A DNA stretch of 64,000 nucleotides. Origin: Bradyrhizobium sp. AZCC 2176. GTDB taxonomy: Bacteria > Pseudomonadota > Alphaproteobacteria > Rhizobiales > Xanthobacteraceae. The stretch is from assembly GCF_036924645.1 (NCBI RefSeq), contig NZ_JAZHRX010000001.1, positions 1,302,001 through 1,366,000 on the forward strand, written 5' to 3'. Positions 25,744 to 34,676 of this stretch are shown here, in pieces (positions within the stretch are counted from its first letter, which is position 1; each line of letters opens with the position of its first letter). The notes beneath the pieces are model-generated. The model was not told the DNA's origin. It did no database searches and saw only the letters and a program-made list of their open reading frames with translations. The translations under genes were made by a program, and so were the position numbers.

Positions 25744-26480
25744 CAGATTTCTACTCCCGTTGCCGCCGCGGACGCGCTCGATGGGCGCGGCCGGGTATTG
25801 CGGAATTCAATGCGCTTCTTTCCAGTTCCGACTTCGATGATGCGTTTGACGAAAATGCCGGGCGTGTGGATGCAGTCCGGATCGAGTTCGCCGGCCGGAA
25901 CCAGATGCTCGACCTCCGCCACCGTGATCTTCGCGGCGGTCGCCATCATCGGGTTAAAATTGCGCGCGGTCTTGCGGTAGATCAGGTTACCGGCGGTGTC
26001 GCCCTTCCAGGCATGGACGATGGCCAGATCGGCGAACAGGCCGCGCTCCATGATGTATTTCTCGCCGTCGAATTCCTTCACTTCCTTGCCTTCGGCGATC
26101 AGCGTGCCGACGCCGGTCTTGGTGAAGAAGGCCGGGATACCAGCGCCGCCGGCGCGGATGCGCTCGGCCAGCGTGCCCTGCGGGTTGAATTCGAGTTCCA
26201 GTTCGCCGGCGAGGTATTGCTGCGCGAACAGCTTGTTCTCGCCGACATAGGACGAGATCATCTTTTTGATCTGCCGCGTCTCCAGCAGCCTGGAGAGGCC
26301 GATGCCGTCGACGCCCGCATTGTTGGAGACGACCGTCAAACCCTTGACGCCGGAATCGCGGATCGCGTCCGACAAGGTTTCGGCGATACCGCACAGACCG
26401 AAACCGCCGGACATGATCATCATGCCGTCCTTGAGAACGCCATCGAGTGCCGATTTGGCGTCGGGATAGACCTTGTTCAT
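25743..26480 (-). CDS. scoA: 3-oxoacid CoA-transferase subunit A
   Basis: The 245-residue partner subunit, with the N-terminal [12 protein letters not shown] loop (residues 19-30), [21 protein letters not shown] and [15 protein letters not shown]. It pairs with subunit B into the CoA-transferase. No beta-ketoadipate or acetyl-CoA acetyltransferase gene is beside it, so the preferred acceptor cannot be decided. The order A then B with a one-base overlap indicates translational coupling. Confidence 0.93.
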   Translation of the reverse strand: MNKVYPDAKSALDGVLKDGMMIMSGGFGLCGIAETLSDAIRDSGVKGLTVVSNNAGVDGIGLSRLLETRQIKKMISSYVGENKLFAQQYLAGELELEFNPQGTLAERIRAGGAGIPAFFTKTGVGTLIAEGKEVKEFDGEKYIMERGLFADLAIVHAWKGDTAGNLIYRKTARNFNPMMATAAKITVAEVEHLVPAGELDPDCIHTPGIFVKRIIEVGTGKKRIEFRNTRPRPSSASAAATGVEI

Positions 26481-26564
26481 GGAAATATGACCTGATGGAG
26501 GGAACGGCCGAAAGCCGGCATTGTCGGGATTATTAGGCGAATTCTTCGCGGTGCGTCAATGCGC

Positions 26565-27338
26565 TCAGCCGCCCATAACGCCCTTCAGGCCGGCATACAG
26601 GGACCCGGCCGCGGTCCCCATGATACCCACCATGGGCCCGGCCGCCGTCATCAGGTCCTGAATGATGCGAGCGCGGCGGCGCAGGTGCTCCGCGCCGACA
26701 TGCCGACCGACGAGCAGGCCTGCAGCCTTGTAGGCGAGCGGGTTGGGCTTGCCGCCGCCCCGCGTCACCGTTTTCGGCAGCACATCGACAATCAGGAGAC
26801 CGAGAATGTTGCCGGTCACGAAAGCGAGCGCGATGCTGGCGGTATATTCGATCACCTCTCGCCATTCGACCCACGGCCCCGGCACGATCGGAACATTATC
26901 GTTGATGCCGGTCACGGTGAGCATGCATGTCACGGCAATCGCCGCCGTCAAAAACCCGACCGAAATGGCGCCGCGCCACCCGATTTTCAGATGCGAATGG
27001 ATCAGGAAGCCGAACGGCAGCGGAATGACCACCGAAGCAAGCCGGAGATAGAGCGGGGTAATGTCCAGGATGATGGTGATGAGGATGTGAGCAGCCAGCA
27101 GCAGGATGACCGGGAGCAGGACATAGGCGAGCGAATGAACACCGTAGTATCGCAAGGGGGAACGAATCCGCTCGATGCGCGCATTGGTCTGATCGAGTTC
27201 ACGCCGCAAGGCGTCGAGTTCGATGACGATTTTCTCGATCTCGATGATGACAGGGCGTACGATCCGCAGATCCCGCGAGCAATGTTTGCAGACGACCGCC
27301 TCATCCTTGATCGTTTCGGCGCAGAACGGACATTCCAT
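26565..27338 (-). CDS. Zinc-ribbon membrane protein of the CHAT operon
   Basis: A 257-residue protein. It starts with a double-CxxC zinc ribbon (Cys3, Cys6, Cys17, Cys20: MECPFCAET, VVCKHCSRD). A coiled coil (IEIEKIVIELDALRRELDQT, to about residue 60) and four or five membrane spans follow, ending in a Gly/Ala-rich tail. The ATG overlaps the stop of the preceding 69-residue zinc-ribbon gene (TGATG). The zinc ribbon is on the N-terminal, probably cytoplasmic, side. No known family is recognised for the membrane part. It is the last gene of the operon. Confidence 0.8.
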   Translation of the reverse strand: MECPFCAETIKDEAVVCKHCSRDLRIVRPVIIEIEKIVIELDALRRELDQTNARIERIRSPLRYYGVHSLAYVLLPVILLLAAHILITIILDITPLYLRLASVVIPLPFGFLIHSHLKIGWRGAISVGFLTAAIAVTCMLTVTGINDNVPIVPGPWVEWREVIEYTASIALAFVTGNILGLLIVDVLPKTVTRGGGKPNPLAYKAAGLLVGRHVGAEHLRRRARIIQDLMTAAGPMVGIMGTAAGSLYAGLKGVMGG

Positions 27339-27547
27339 CAGGCTGATCGATTTTTTCTGCGGCGCATGAGCATCTCAAGTTCGCTTTTCACCCGGTGCAG
27401 TTCGAAGCGCAACATGTCGCGCTTGCGCGCCAGTTCGTCACGCTCCGCCATCAGCGATTGCGGCACCGCGATCTCCCGCGAGCAGGAGCCGCACACCAGC
27501 GCCTCGGGTGGATTTTCCCGCGCGCAGTATGGACAGGCGGCGCTCAG
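27338..27547 (-). CDS. Small zinc-ribbon/coiled-coil protein without a standard start
   Basis: The frame encodes about 69 residues: a zinc ribbon (CPYCARE, then CGSCSRE) followed by a basic coiled coil (MAERDELARKRDMLRFELHR, KSELEMLMRRRKN). Its stop overlaps the ATG of the next gene. Upstream there is no ATG, GTG or TTG in frame between the ribbon and the coding DNA of the preceding gene. The first plausible start is CTG at 27547, which overlaps the TGA of the preceding gene. The ribbon resembles that of the following membrane protein, so the gene is probably real and started by coupling. Confidence 0.6.
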   Translation of the reverse strand: MSAACPYCARENPPEALVCGSCSREIAVPQSLMAERDELARKRDMLRFELHRVKSELEMLMRRRKNRSA

Positions 27548-27996
27548 GGGACGACCTTCAGGATGAAGCTCGTAGTCCCGACACGCCCGTCGGTGTCCTT
27601 GATGTCGACCCGCACCATGTGCTCGCCGGCCGGCAGTTCGACCTCCGGCATATCAATCCCGCGCGGCCCAACGAAGGATCTGACCCGCGACGTGAGATCG
27701 ACGTTCGGGGTCCGGAGATAGGTCATCTTGACCGAATCCGGATCGATCTTGGCCCCGCCATAGGGTTCGAATTTGAGCTGAAGGCGCATCGGAGACCGGA
27801 ACTCCCCGCCGCCGGTCAGGAGATCGACCTTGGGTCCCCGCGTGATTCCGCGCCGCTCGGCCGCGACCGCGCCTTTCGGCGGCGGCAACGCGGCTTCCTC
27901 GGCCGTGATCAAAACCTGCGCCGCTTTCGCCGGCATCGCGCCGGCGGCGATAATCGCAATACTTCCCAACAGAAGCCGCAAGCCGCAGATGCGCAC
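27544..27996 (-). CDS. Small secreted protein of the CHAT operon
   Basis: A 150-residue protein with a signal peptide (LRLLLGSIAIIAAGAMPAKA, cleavage near residue 25). The mature part is beta-rich and ends in an Ig-like strand pattern (AGEHMVRVDIKDTDGRVGTT, SFILKVVP), as seen in periplasmic domains that bind partners. It lies 25 bases after the CHAT gene and overlaps the start of the small zinc-ribbon gene. No enzyme motif is seen. It may be a periplasmic partner or substrate of the CHAT protein. Confidence 0.75.
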   Translation of the reverse strand: MRICGLRLLLGSIAIIAAGAMPAKAAQVLITAEEAALPPPKGAVAAERRGITRGPKVDLLTGGGEFRSPMRLQLKFEPYGGAKIDPDSVKMTYLRTPNVDLTSRVRSFVGPRGIDMPEVELPAGEHMVRVDIKDTDGRVGTTSFILKVVP

Positions 27997-28021
27997 GATC
28001 GTTCTCCCCTGCCCTTCAACA

Positions 28022-31000
28022 TTATCTCACGCCGCCATCGCCGATGATGGTGTACGGCGCCCAAAACAACGGATGTGCATAAGCGAATTCGGCCTTGCCG
28101 TCGGCGCCAGCGTAGCCGGGGCCGTCCACCAGAGCCATCATCGCCAGCCGCAGCGCTTCGCCACGCGTCAATTTAGGATCCTGCGCCTGCCGCCTGAACA
28201 GGTCGGTCACCAGTTCACGCGCCGACTGCGAGTGAACCGACCAGTTGGTCACCAGAAGGGCGCGAGTGCCGGCGTAGAAAAAAGCGCGGCCGAGGCCCGA
28301 GGCGGCTTCGGCGCCGGCGCCTGCTCCGGCGCCGGTGTTGCACGCCGATAGCACCACCCAGTCGGCATCGAGTTTCAATCCGAGGATTTCCTCCATGGTG
28401 AGCAGGCCGTCACCCTCGCCGCCGGTCACGGTTGGCGATGACATTGCCAGCGCCGGCTGCGACAGGCCGTTCAACTCGCCGGGCACCAGGCCATGGGTGG
28501 CGAACGCCAGCACCTTGAAACCTGAAAGGTCGATCGTCTTGACCGCCTGCTCGCTCGCCTGCTTGCCGAGGTTCAGGACTTTCGAGGGATCGGCCTGCAG
28601 CGCCAGCGCGATCGACTTCAATTCTTCCCTCGTGTCCGGAAGCCGCGGCAATAGCGCCAGTTCGGCGCTGTCGACACCGTCGAGCTTTGGGCTGTTGCGA
28701 CGCTTCAACGGTCTGCCGCGCGTGGTGTTGCCACTGGCATCGGCAACCCTGATCTGTTCATCTGTGGCGGCCTCCGCTTCCTGCTCCCTGCTGAAATAGG
28801 GATCGCCGAACGCGATCAATTCGCTCCGCCCCGCCTTGCCCGGCGGCAATTGCCGCAGGGTGCGCAGCGCCGCCGCCGAAGGCACTGCCGTGACCGCATG
28901 CGTCCGCGCCAGCCACGGCACGTTCTTGTAGCTTGAAAACAGCGGATCGTCGTCGCTGCGAGCTTCAGACGGCGCGGTCGGCAACAGCGACAGCGGCAAC
29001 AGGCCGAGCGCGCCGTTGGTAACCACGATCAGGTTCTTCGCTGGCTTCCAGCCGCTTTCCACCGGCTGCAACAGCAGCGAATAGAGTTCATGCGCGAGTT
29101 TGAGATCGAACGGCGGAATGTCGGAAATCATCGCCGCCTCCGGCTCCAGCGCCTCGCGCAGCTTGCGCACCTTGCTCTCGATGTCGCCGCTGGTGGCCTT
29201 GATCGCGGCGAACGCGACCGGGCCGCTCTTCGGCACCGCCCAGACGAAGCTGTTGTTCTGGCCGAAATAGAACGACAGCATCGCCTCCCCGTCGGCCAAT
29301 GTTGCCTTGATCTGCTCGACCGATGGCGGCTTCGGCGAGACCAGGTCGGCATAGGCCGGGAAGCGCTGACTGATTTCCTGCCGCGCCTTGGTGCGTTCAG
29401 CGCGCAGGGCGTTGATCGAAGCATTGATCGCCTGAACGCCTTTCTCGTCCCGCTCGTGCGACGGCAGCGACAGCACGTTGGTCAGCGTTCCCAGTTGTGC
29501 ATTCACCTGCTTGCCGAGGTCCTGCTCTTTTCGGACCAGTTCGGCCAGCGCCGGATCCTTGGCGGCGGCACGCGCACTCGATGCCGCCAGCGCCTGCTGC
29601 ACTGAGCGGCTGCGAATGGCATCGGCAAGGCTGAAGGTCTCAGCGCCGATGTCGCCTGCGGAATTCTTTGCGAGCATGTTGAGATAGGCTTCGACGATGC
29701 CCTGCAGGCGCTGGCTGCGCGCCGCGACCGCCGTGGCATTGTCGTCATCGGCGGTCTCGCGCGAGGACGCCATCAGGATCGGGATCGCCGTCCTGAATTC
29801 GCGGATCGCTTCCTCATCGCGTCCCGCCCGCATCAGGCCGACCGCCAGCGTGCCGCGCGCCGAGGCGGTATCGAAATGATTCTCGCCGACCCGGGAAACC
29901 TGCTTCTTCACGAGCTGTTCGGCCGCGGCGATGCCGGCCTCGATCTGTCCCGAGGCGTACAGCGAGGTGATGCGCCCGCCGCTGAGTTCGAAGGTCTGCC
30001 GCCGCGCGGGCTCCCAGTTCGCGATCGCCTTGTCGATCTGCGCGAACACCGCGATCGCTTCCCGGCCCTTGCGCTGCAAGTTCAGAATACTGCCGAGCTG
30101 CGACAATTGTTGCACATTCGAGAGAGAATTCTCGGCAACGCCGACCGTCCGGCTGATCTCGAGGCTCACCCGGGCCAGTTGCTCGGCTTCGGCATAACGG
30201 CCCTGCTCGACCAGAATATCGGCCAGCCCCGCGACGAAACGTGGCGTGGGGGCGTTGTACTTGCCCTGATTTTTCAGCTGCGCCAGCAGCGCGCGACGGG
30301 CATCGACCTCGGCCTCGGCAAGACGCCCCTGGCGCGCCTTCATTCGGGCCTGGCTTAAAACAGTGAAGTCGACGCCGAGCTGCATGCTGGACTCGGAAGG
30401 CGGATTCTCGGCTCCCAGCATTGGCTTGATCGCTGCGCGCCTGCGTAGTTCGCCGAGTTTGTATGCGGCCTCGGCATCGCGATACTGGCCACGCGCTTCG
30501 AACAGCATGGCTCGGCCAAGCTCGATTTCGGATTCCCACATCTGGCCGTAGGTAATGTAGGCCGCCCGCATCGGCGGAAGGCCGCTGGTGCGCACTTCCT
30601 GAAGCAGCGGCTGGTTGCGGCGAATATAGGCCTCCGCCTGGGCGATATCGCCCATCTGGATCAGGATGGCGGCGATCGCGCGGTTGGCGCTGAACTGGTA
30701 GCCCCTCCCCTTTCTCTGGGTCGAGACCTCACTAAGCTGCCGCTGATACAGTTCAAATGCCTTCTTGGGATCGCCGGCCGCAGAGTATTGCTGGGCTGCA
30801 AACGCAATCAACCTTCCCATCATAAGGGGCGTAATCGCGCCGCGACCGACTTCGACGGCCTTGTTGGCATCGGCGATGGAGTCGGCGAGCCGGCCGAGCT
30901 GCACCCGGGCATTGGCGCGGTCGAAATAGAACTGCGCGAGGCCTTCGCGCGATTCCTTGCCGGTCGGCTTGGAATCGGCCTCAGCCTTCAGCTTCTCGAT

Positions 31001-31441
31001 CGTCTTGAGATCGGGCTTCTCGCTGTCCAGAATCGCAGTGATATCGGTGATCGTTCGCGGTGGCGCGACAAATCCGGCGGGCAGCGCGTTACCGGCCGCA
31101 ACTTTCGGCGCGGCCTCGGCTGGAACGGCGACAGCGACATTGGCACGGCCATTGGCGGCGTTCAGCGCCGCCATCACACAGGCGCGGACTGGCGGCGTGG
31201 CCTTGGCGCGGCATGCTTCCAAGTTTCCCGTCCCGCCGGAGGCGCGCATACAGGCCTGAACGATCGGCCGGCCGACCGTCATCCGGCAGTTTTCCTGGGC
31301 GGCTTCGATGCTGAGCGCCTGCGCCGCCGGCGCAGTTGCCGCAAGCATCGCCGTCACAATGGCGCATCTTGAGGTAGCGGCCTGGATTGCAGGGAAGTTG
31401 GCGGCCCTAAAACGCAGGAGAGAATTACTATGCGAGGACAT
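28022..31441 (-). CDS. Secreted TPR-CHAT domain protein (caspase-like)
   Basis: The 1,139-residue protein begins with a signal-like segment (cleavage near AQA, residue 42). A four-Cys segment (Cys52, 64, 77, 88) follows, then a long TPR array (about 130-640) and a C-terminal CHAT domain. The caspase-type dyad is visible: His983 in FATHGLVPGE and Cys1034 in VVLSACNTGAG. CHAT proteins are proteases that cut partner proteins, including in gasdermin and Craspase systems. Here the export signal predicts a periplasmic site, unlike those. GGAGG 7 bases before the ATG at 31441 supports the start. Three small genes follow in one operon. Confidence 0.9.
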   Translation of the reverse strand: MSSHSNSLLRFRAANFPAIQAATSRCAIVTAMLAATAPAAQALSIEAAQENCRMTVGRPIVQACMRASGGTGNLEACRAKATPPVRACVMAALNAANGRANVAVAVPAEAAPKVAAGNALPAGFVAPPRTITDITAILDSEKPDLKTIEKLKAEADSKPTGKESREGLAQFYFDRANARVQLGRLADSIADANKAVEVGRGAITPLMMGRLIAFAAQQYSAAGDPKKAFELYQRQLSEVSTQRKGRGYQFSANRAIAAILIQMGDIAQAEAYIRRNQPLLQEVRTSGLPPMRAAYITYGQMWESEIELGRAMLFEARGQYRDAEAAYKLGELRRRAAIKPMLGAENPPSESSMQLGVDFTVLSQARMKARQGRLAEAEVDARRALLAQLKNQGKYNAPTPRFVAGLADILVEQGRYAEAEQLARVSLEISRTVGVAENSLSNVQQLSQLGSILNLQRKGREAIAVFAQIDKAIANWEPARRQTFELSGGRITSLYASGQIEAGIAAAEQLVKKQVSRVGENHFDTASARGTLAVGLMRAGRDEEAIREFRTAIPILMASSRETADDDNATAVAARSQRLQGIVEAYLNMLAKNSAGDIGAETFSLADAIRSRSVQQALAASSARAAAKDPALAELVRKEQDLGKQVNAQLGTLTNVLSLPSHERDEKGVQAINASINALRAERTKARQEISQRFPAYADLVSPKPPSVEQIKATLADGEAMLSFYFGQNNSFVWAVPKSGPVAFAAIKATSGDIESKVRKLREALEPEAAMISDIPPFDLKLAHELYSLLLQPVESGWKPAKNLIVVTNGALGLLPLSLLPTAPSEARSDDDPLFSSYKNVPWLARTHAVTAVPSAAALRTLRQLPPGKAGRSELIAFGDPYFSREQEAEAATDEQIRVADASGNTTRGRPLKRRNSPKLDGVDSAELALLPRLPDTREELKSIALALQADPSKVLNLGKQASEQAVKTIDLSGFKVLAFATHGLVPGELNGLSQPALAMSSPTVTGGEGDGLLTMEEILGLKLDADWVVLSACNTGAGAGAGAEAASGLGRAFFYAGTRALLVTNWSVHSQSARELVTDLFRRQAQDPKLTRGEALRLAMMALVDGPGYAGADGKAEFAYAHPLFWAPYTIIGDGGVR

Positions 31442-31781
31442 TTAATGACCTCCAGTAAACATTTCATCTGCAATAGAGAAATACTAGCAAGCAAGCCCAA
31501 GTCTGTCATGAAATTCTGCTGTCATGAAATTCTGAAGCCCGCCATCCTAGGGACTTCTGGTCGCATCCGGAATCGTACGGGCTTGGGGCGGAGCGGGCGA
31601 TAAAGGCCTGTGATCCCACCCAGGAACCGGCGTTGTCGGCCTTGAAAGCGTCAAGAAAACGCTTCAAGTTGCGTGGGTTGGCATGGGCATAGCCTTTGCG
31701 CCGCCTGCCCTGATCAACATCGACCCTTAATCAACAAGTCTCCGCAGCAGCAACCCGAGTTCGGCTTAACCAGATCCGGAT
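31442..31781. other. Intergenic stretch between the CHAT operon and the AsmA-like gene
   Basis: The 340 bases carry divergent promoters by position. A perfect two-copy 16-bp tandem repeat sits near the CHAT gene. No gene with a ribosome site is seen; the DNA is less GC-rich than the flanks. Confidence 0.5.
31503..31534. repeat. Perfect 16-bp tandem duplication
   Basis: CTGTCATGAAATTCTG is repeated twice without a gap, 62-93 bases upstream of the CHAT protein start. It may be a recent slippage event or a pair of binding sites. Confidence 0.8.
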
Positions 31782-33719
31782 ATGTCATTGACGATGGCCC
31801 AAGGAATGAAGCGCCTCGGGATGCCGGTTGCGGCGCTGTTCGGCGTGGCCGTGCTTGCCTTGATCGGAACCTCCTGGTTCCTCAACCGCGACGCGCTGCG
31901 GCAGGCGGTCGAGGCGCAGATCCGCGCGGTCACCGGGCTCGATCTGGTGGTGTCGGGCGCGATCGACGTTTCGGTGTTTCCGGGCAGCTACGTTTCCTTT
32001 CACAATGTCGGGCTGAAGGGCGGCGGCACCACTGACCCCGCGCTGCAGGTCGATGTGCTGACCGCCAATCTGCGCCTGCTGCCGCTGTTGCTGCGCCGCT
32101 TCGAGATCGCCGACGTCATGATGTTGCGGCCGCATATCCGCGTCATCAGGGAAGCGGGCGGCGAGAGCAACTGGACGCCGTTCGTCGAACGGATCGCGCG
32201 CACGATGAAGCCCGGCGCCGAGAACCAGGTGTCGTTCTCCGAAATCAGGATCCAGGACGGCGTGCTGAAATACGAGGACGCCGCCAACAACGTCAAAGAG
32301 CAGCTCGGCGACATCGATCTCTCGCTGGCCTGGCCGTCGATTTCGCGCTCGTTCGCGGCGACCGGGCAATTCGACTGGCGCAATGAGCGCGTCGACGGCT
32401 CGATCTCGGCCAGCGACTTCGTCGCGATGCTCTCGGGCGACCGCTCGGGCCTGAAGGCGCGGCTGGTCAGCGCGCCGGTAAAACTCGCCTTCGACGGCTT
32501 CGTCGCCAACCGCACCAGCCTGATGATGGAAGGCACGGTCACCGCCGACAGCCTGTCGCTGCGCAACGCGCTGCGCTGGATGGGACAGCCGGTGCCCGGC
32601 AGCGGCGGGTTCGGCCGCTTCGCACTAAGGGCCCGCGCCAACGTCGTCGGCGCCTCGGTCGCCTTGACCAATGTGAATGTCGAACTCGACGGCAATGTCG
32701 CCGAGGGCGTGATGACGGTGGCCAATAACGGCCGCCAGACGCTGCAGGCGACGCTCGCCGCAGGCAATCTCGATTTCACGCCCTACATCTCCACCGTGCG
32801 CCTGCTGGCGAGCGGCGCGCGCGACTGGAACCGGCAGTTGTTCGACCTCACGTCGTTGTCCGCCACCGATCTCGACATGCGCCTGTCAGCGGCGCGGGTG
32901 ACGGTCGGCCCGACCCGGCTCGGCCGCACGGCCTTCGGCGCCAATTTGCGCGGCGGCGCGCTGGCGCTCTCGATCGGCGAGGCGCAGATGTATGGCGGCA
33001 TCGCCAAGGGCTCGTTCGGTATCGCGCGTTCGGACACGATGGCCGACGTCAAGGCGCAGTTCCAGTTCACCGATGTCGACCTGCAGGCGTGCGCCAGCGA
33101 ATTGTTCGGCATCACTAAACTGTCCGGCCGCGGCAATCTCGGCGTCTCGCTCGTGGCGTCAGGCGCGAGCCCGTTCGGGCTCGCCTCCTCGCTCGACGGC
33201 ACCGCGACGATGACCGGCCATGACGGCGCGATCGCGGGCTTCAATGTCGAGCAACTGTTGAAGCGGCTGGAGCGACGGCCCCTGTCCGGCGGCGGCAATT
33301 TCCGCTCGGGATCGACGCCCTACGACAATCTCACGGTTTCGGTGCGCTTCAACGACGGCATCGCCACCGTCGAGGACCTGCGCGTCGACGGACCGACGAC
33401 GCGGCTGAGCTTGACCGGCACCGCCTCGGTACCGGCCCGCGAATACGACCTTAAGGGCGTCGCCAGCCTGACATCAGCCGCAGCCGGCGGCGACAAGGGA
33501 TTTGAGCTCCCCTTCGTGGTGCAGGGCCCGTGGGACGATCCGCTGGTATTCCCTGACCCGGAAAGCCTGATCCGCCGCTCGCCGGGCGCAGCCCCGCTGC
33601 TCGATGCGGTAAAGGACCGCAAGACGCGCGATGCGGTGCGCTCCGTGATCGAGCGATTTACCGGCGGTGGGCAAAAGCCAGCGGCGCCGGAGACAGCGGA
33701 CGGGGCGAAGGCGAACTGA
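31782..33719 (+). CDS. AsmA family protein
   Basis: A 645-residue protein with one N-terminal membrane anchor (PVAALFGVAVLALIGTSWFL). A large beta-rich periplasmic region follows with AsmA/DUF3971-type segments (TGLDLVVSGAIDVSVFPGSY near 50-65, LTGTASVPAREYDLKGVASL near 545). AsmA-like proteins bridge inner and outer membranes and are linked to lipid transport. The C-terminus is Lys/Ala-rich after the folded part. The start could also lie at one of the next Met codons within 25 residues; none has a strong ribosome site. Confidence 0.88.
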   Translation: MSLTMAQGMKRLGMPVAALFGVAVLALIGTSWFLNRDALRQAVEAQIRAVTGLDLVVSGAIDVSVFPGSYVSFHNVGLKGGGTTDPALQVDVLTANLRLLPLLLRRFEIADVMMLRPHIRVIREAGGESNWTPFVERIARTMKPGAENQVSFSEIRIQDGVLKYEDAANNVKEQLGDIDLSLAWPSISRSFAATGQFDWRNERVDGSISASDFVAMLSGDRSGLKARLVSAPVKLAFDGFVANRTSLMMEGTVTADSLSLRNALRWMGQPVPGSGGFGRFALRARANVVGASVALTNVNVELDGNVAEGVMTVANNGRQTLQATLAAGNLDFTPYISTVRLLASGARDWNRQLFDLTSLSATDLDMRLSAARVTVGPTRLGRTAFGANLRGGALALSIGEAQMYGGIAKGSFGIARSDTMADVKAQFQFTDVDLQACASELFGITKLSGRGNLGVSLVASGASPFGLASSLDGTATMTGHDGAIAGFNVEQLLKRLERRPLSGGGNFRSGSTPYDNLTVSVRFNDGIATVEDLRVDGPTTRLSLTGTASVPAREYDLKGVASLTSAAAGGDKGFELPFVVQGPWDDPLVFPDPESLIRRSPGAAPLLDAVKDRKTRDAVRSVIERFTGGGQKPAAPETADGAKAN

Positions 33720-33791
33720 GGTAGGGCGTATTAGCGTCAGCGTGATCCGCCTTAACTACACCGGACGCCTTCAATTAATCCGTCCAAGGTC

Positions 33792-34268
33792 CTACTTGTT
33801 GGAAAACATAGCGACGACGTCGATCAAGGCGGCAGTTCCCGCCGCAACGACGACCACCAACGTGAACGCGTGAAGAAGATACTTCTTATACGCAGGTCGC
33901 TTTTCGCGCTCGGCCGCAAATTCTCTTGCGAATGGTTCTGAGAAAACGAGGAGCAATGCGGCAGCCAGACTCAGAACTCCTATTGTCGCGCCCCAGATGA
34001 CGCCGGCATGCATCGGGCCAGCAAAGCCCCAAAACGCAAAGGCGGCAGATCCTGCAGAAAGAAAATAAAATACTGCACCTGCGTATCGCGCAATTTTGCT
34101 GAACAGCCAGAGGCCCAGCAAAACGATGAGCGCGGCCACCACGTGAATCGCAAGACCATCCCCAAGGCGCGACAGATACCACCGCGAATGGATGAGAAGG
34201 CTGCAATTCACGGCCGCGATCAAAGCTAAAAGATAAAGCGCCGCCCTGTAGCCGCATCGTTCAAGCAT
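33792..34268 (-). CDS. Polytopic membrane protein, 158 residues
   Basis: The product has four or five hydrophobic segments (AALYLLALIAAVNCSLLI; IHVVAALIVLLGLWLF; GVIWGATIGVLSLAAALLLV; LLHAFTLVVVVAAGTAALI) with short charged loops. The open frame reaches 34409, but GGAGGAG 5 bases before the ATG at 34268 fixes the start. It is the last of four small minus-strand genes and is not similar to a family I recognise. Confidence 0.75.
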   Translation of the reverse strand: MLERCGYRAALYLLALIAAVNCSLLIHSRWYLSRLGDGLAIHVVAALIVLLGLWLFSKIARYAGAVFYFLSAGSAAFAFWGFAGPMHAGVIWGATIGVLSLAAALLLVFSEPFAREFAAEREKRPAYKKYLLHAFTLVVVVAAGTAALIDVVAMFSNK

Positions 34269-34290
34269 GCAATCTCCTCCGAAATTATCT

Positions 34291-34518
34291 TCATGGAATG
34301 TTATCGCGGCGGCGATCACCGATGCTGTGCGGCCTGTTGAGGAAGTAATCCCGATTGCTGAACGCCGCTTCGGCATACTGGTCGATCGCAACGATGATCG
34401 CCTGCACATGCGCGTGGCACCAGCCTTCCCGCGTCGCCTGGATGCGGACTTCCGCCAAGGCTTTTATCCATGGCGGATTGTCCGCGTTGTGATCGTACCA
34501 TCTGAGCGGTCCTGACAT
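34291..34518 (-). CDS. Small hypothetical protein, 75 residues
   Basis: The product (MSGPLRWYDHNADNPPWIKA, then GWCHAHVQAIIVAIDQYAEA) is a compact soluble protein with several Trp, His and Tyr, which speaks for real coding. CAGGGG about 5 bases before the ATG could serve as ribosome site. Its 5' end overlaps the preceding 70-residue gene by 55 bases. The function is unknown. Confidence 0.6.
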   Translation of the reverse strand: MSGPLRWYDHNADNPPWIKALAEVRIQATREGWCHAHVQAIIVAIDQYAEAAFSNRDYFLNRPHSIGDRRRDNIP

Positions 34519-34676
34519 CGCTGGCCCCTGTTGATAAAATCTTCCAGCTCCGCCCGCGTGCGCGAGAGCAGGAGCTGCGCCCTCGCGCTGTCGAGGCCGG
34601 ATTGATCGAGCCGGCGGGCAAGCTGGTCCAGTTCGCCAATCCGCAGGCGCAGGGCTTGAATCGCCTCATCGCTCAC
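34464..34676 (-). CDS. Small coiled-coil protein, 70 residues
   Basis: The sequence SDEAIQALRLRIGELDQLAR, then LDSARAQLLLSRTRAELEDF is a clear amphipathic coiled coil. Although the frame is open to 34847, GTG at 34676 with GAGG about 6 bases upstream is a better start. It overlaps the stop of the upstream 135-residue gene by 11 bases, which suggests coupling. Its tail (RSDGTITTRTIRHG) overlaps the next gene in another frame and looks non-native. Confidence 0.5.
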   Translation of the reverse strand: MSDEAIQALRLRIGELDQLARRLDQSGLDSARAQLLLSRTRAELEDFINRGQRCQDRSDGTITTRTIRHG

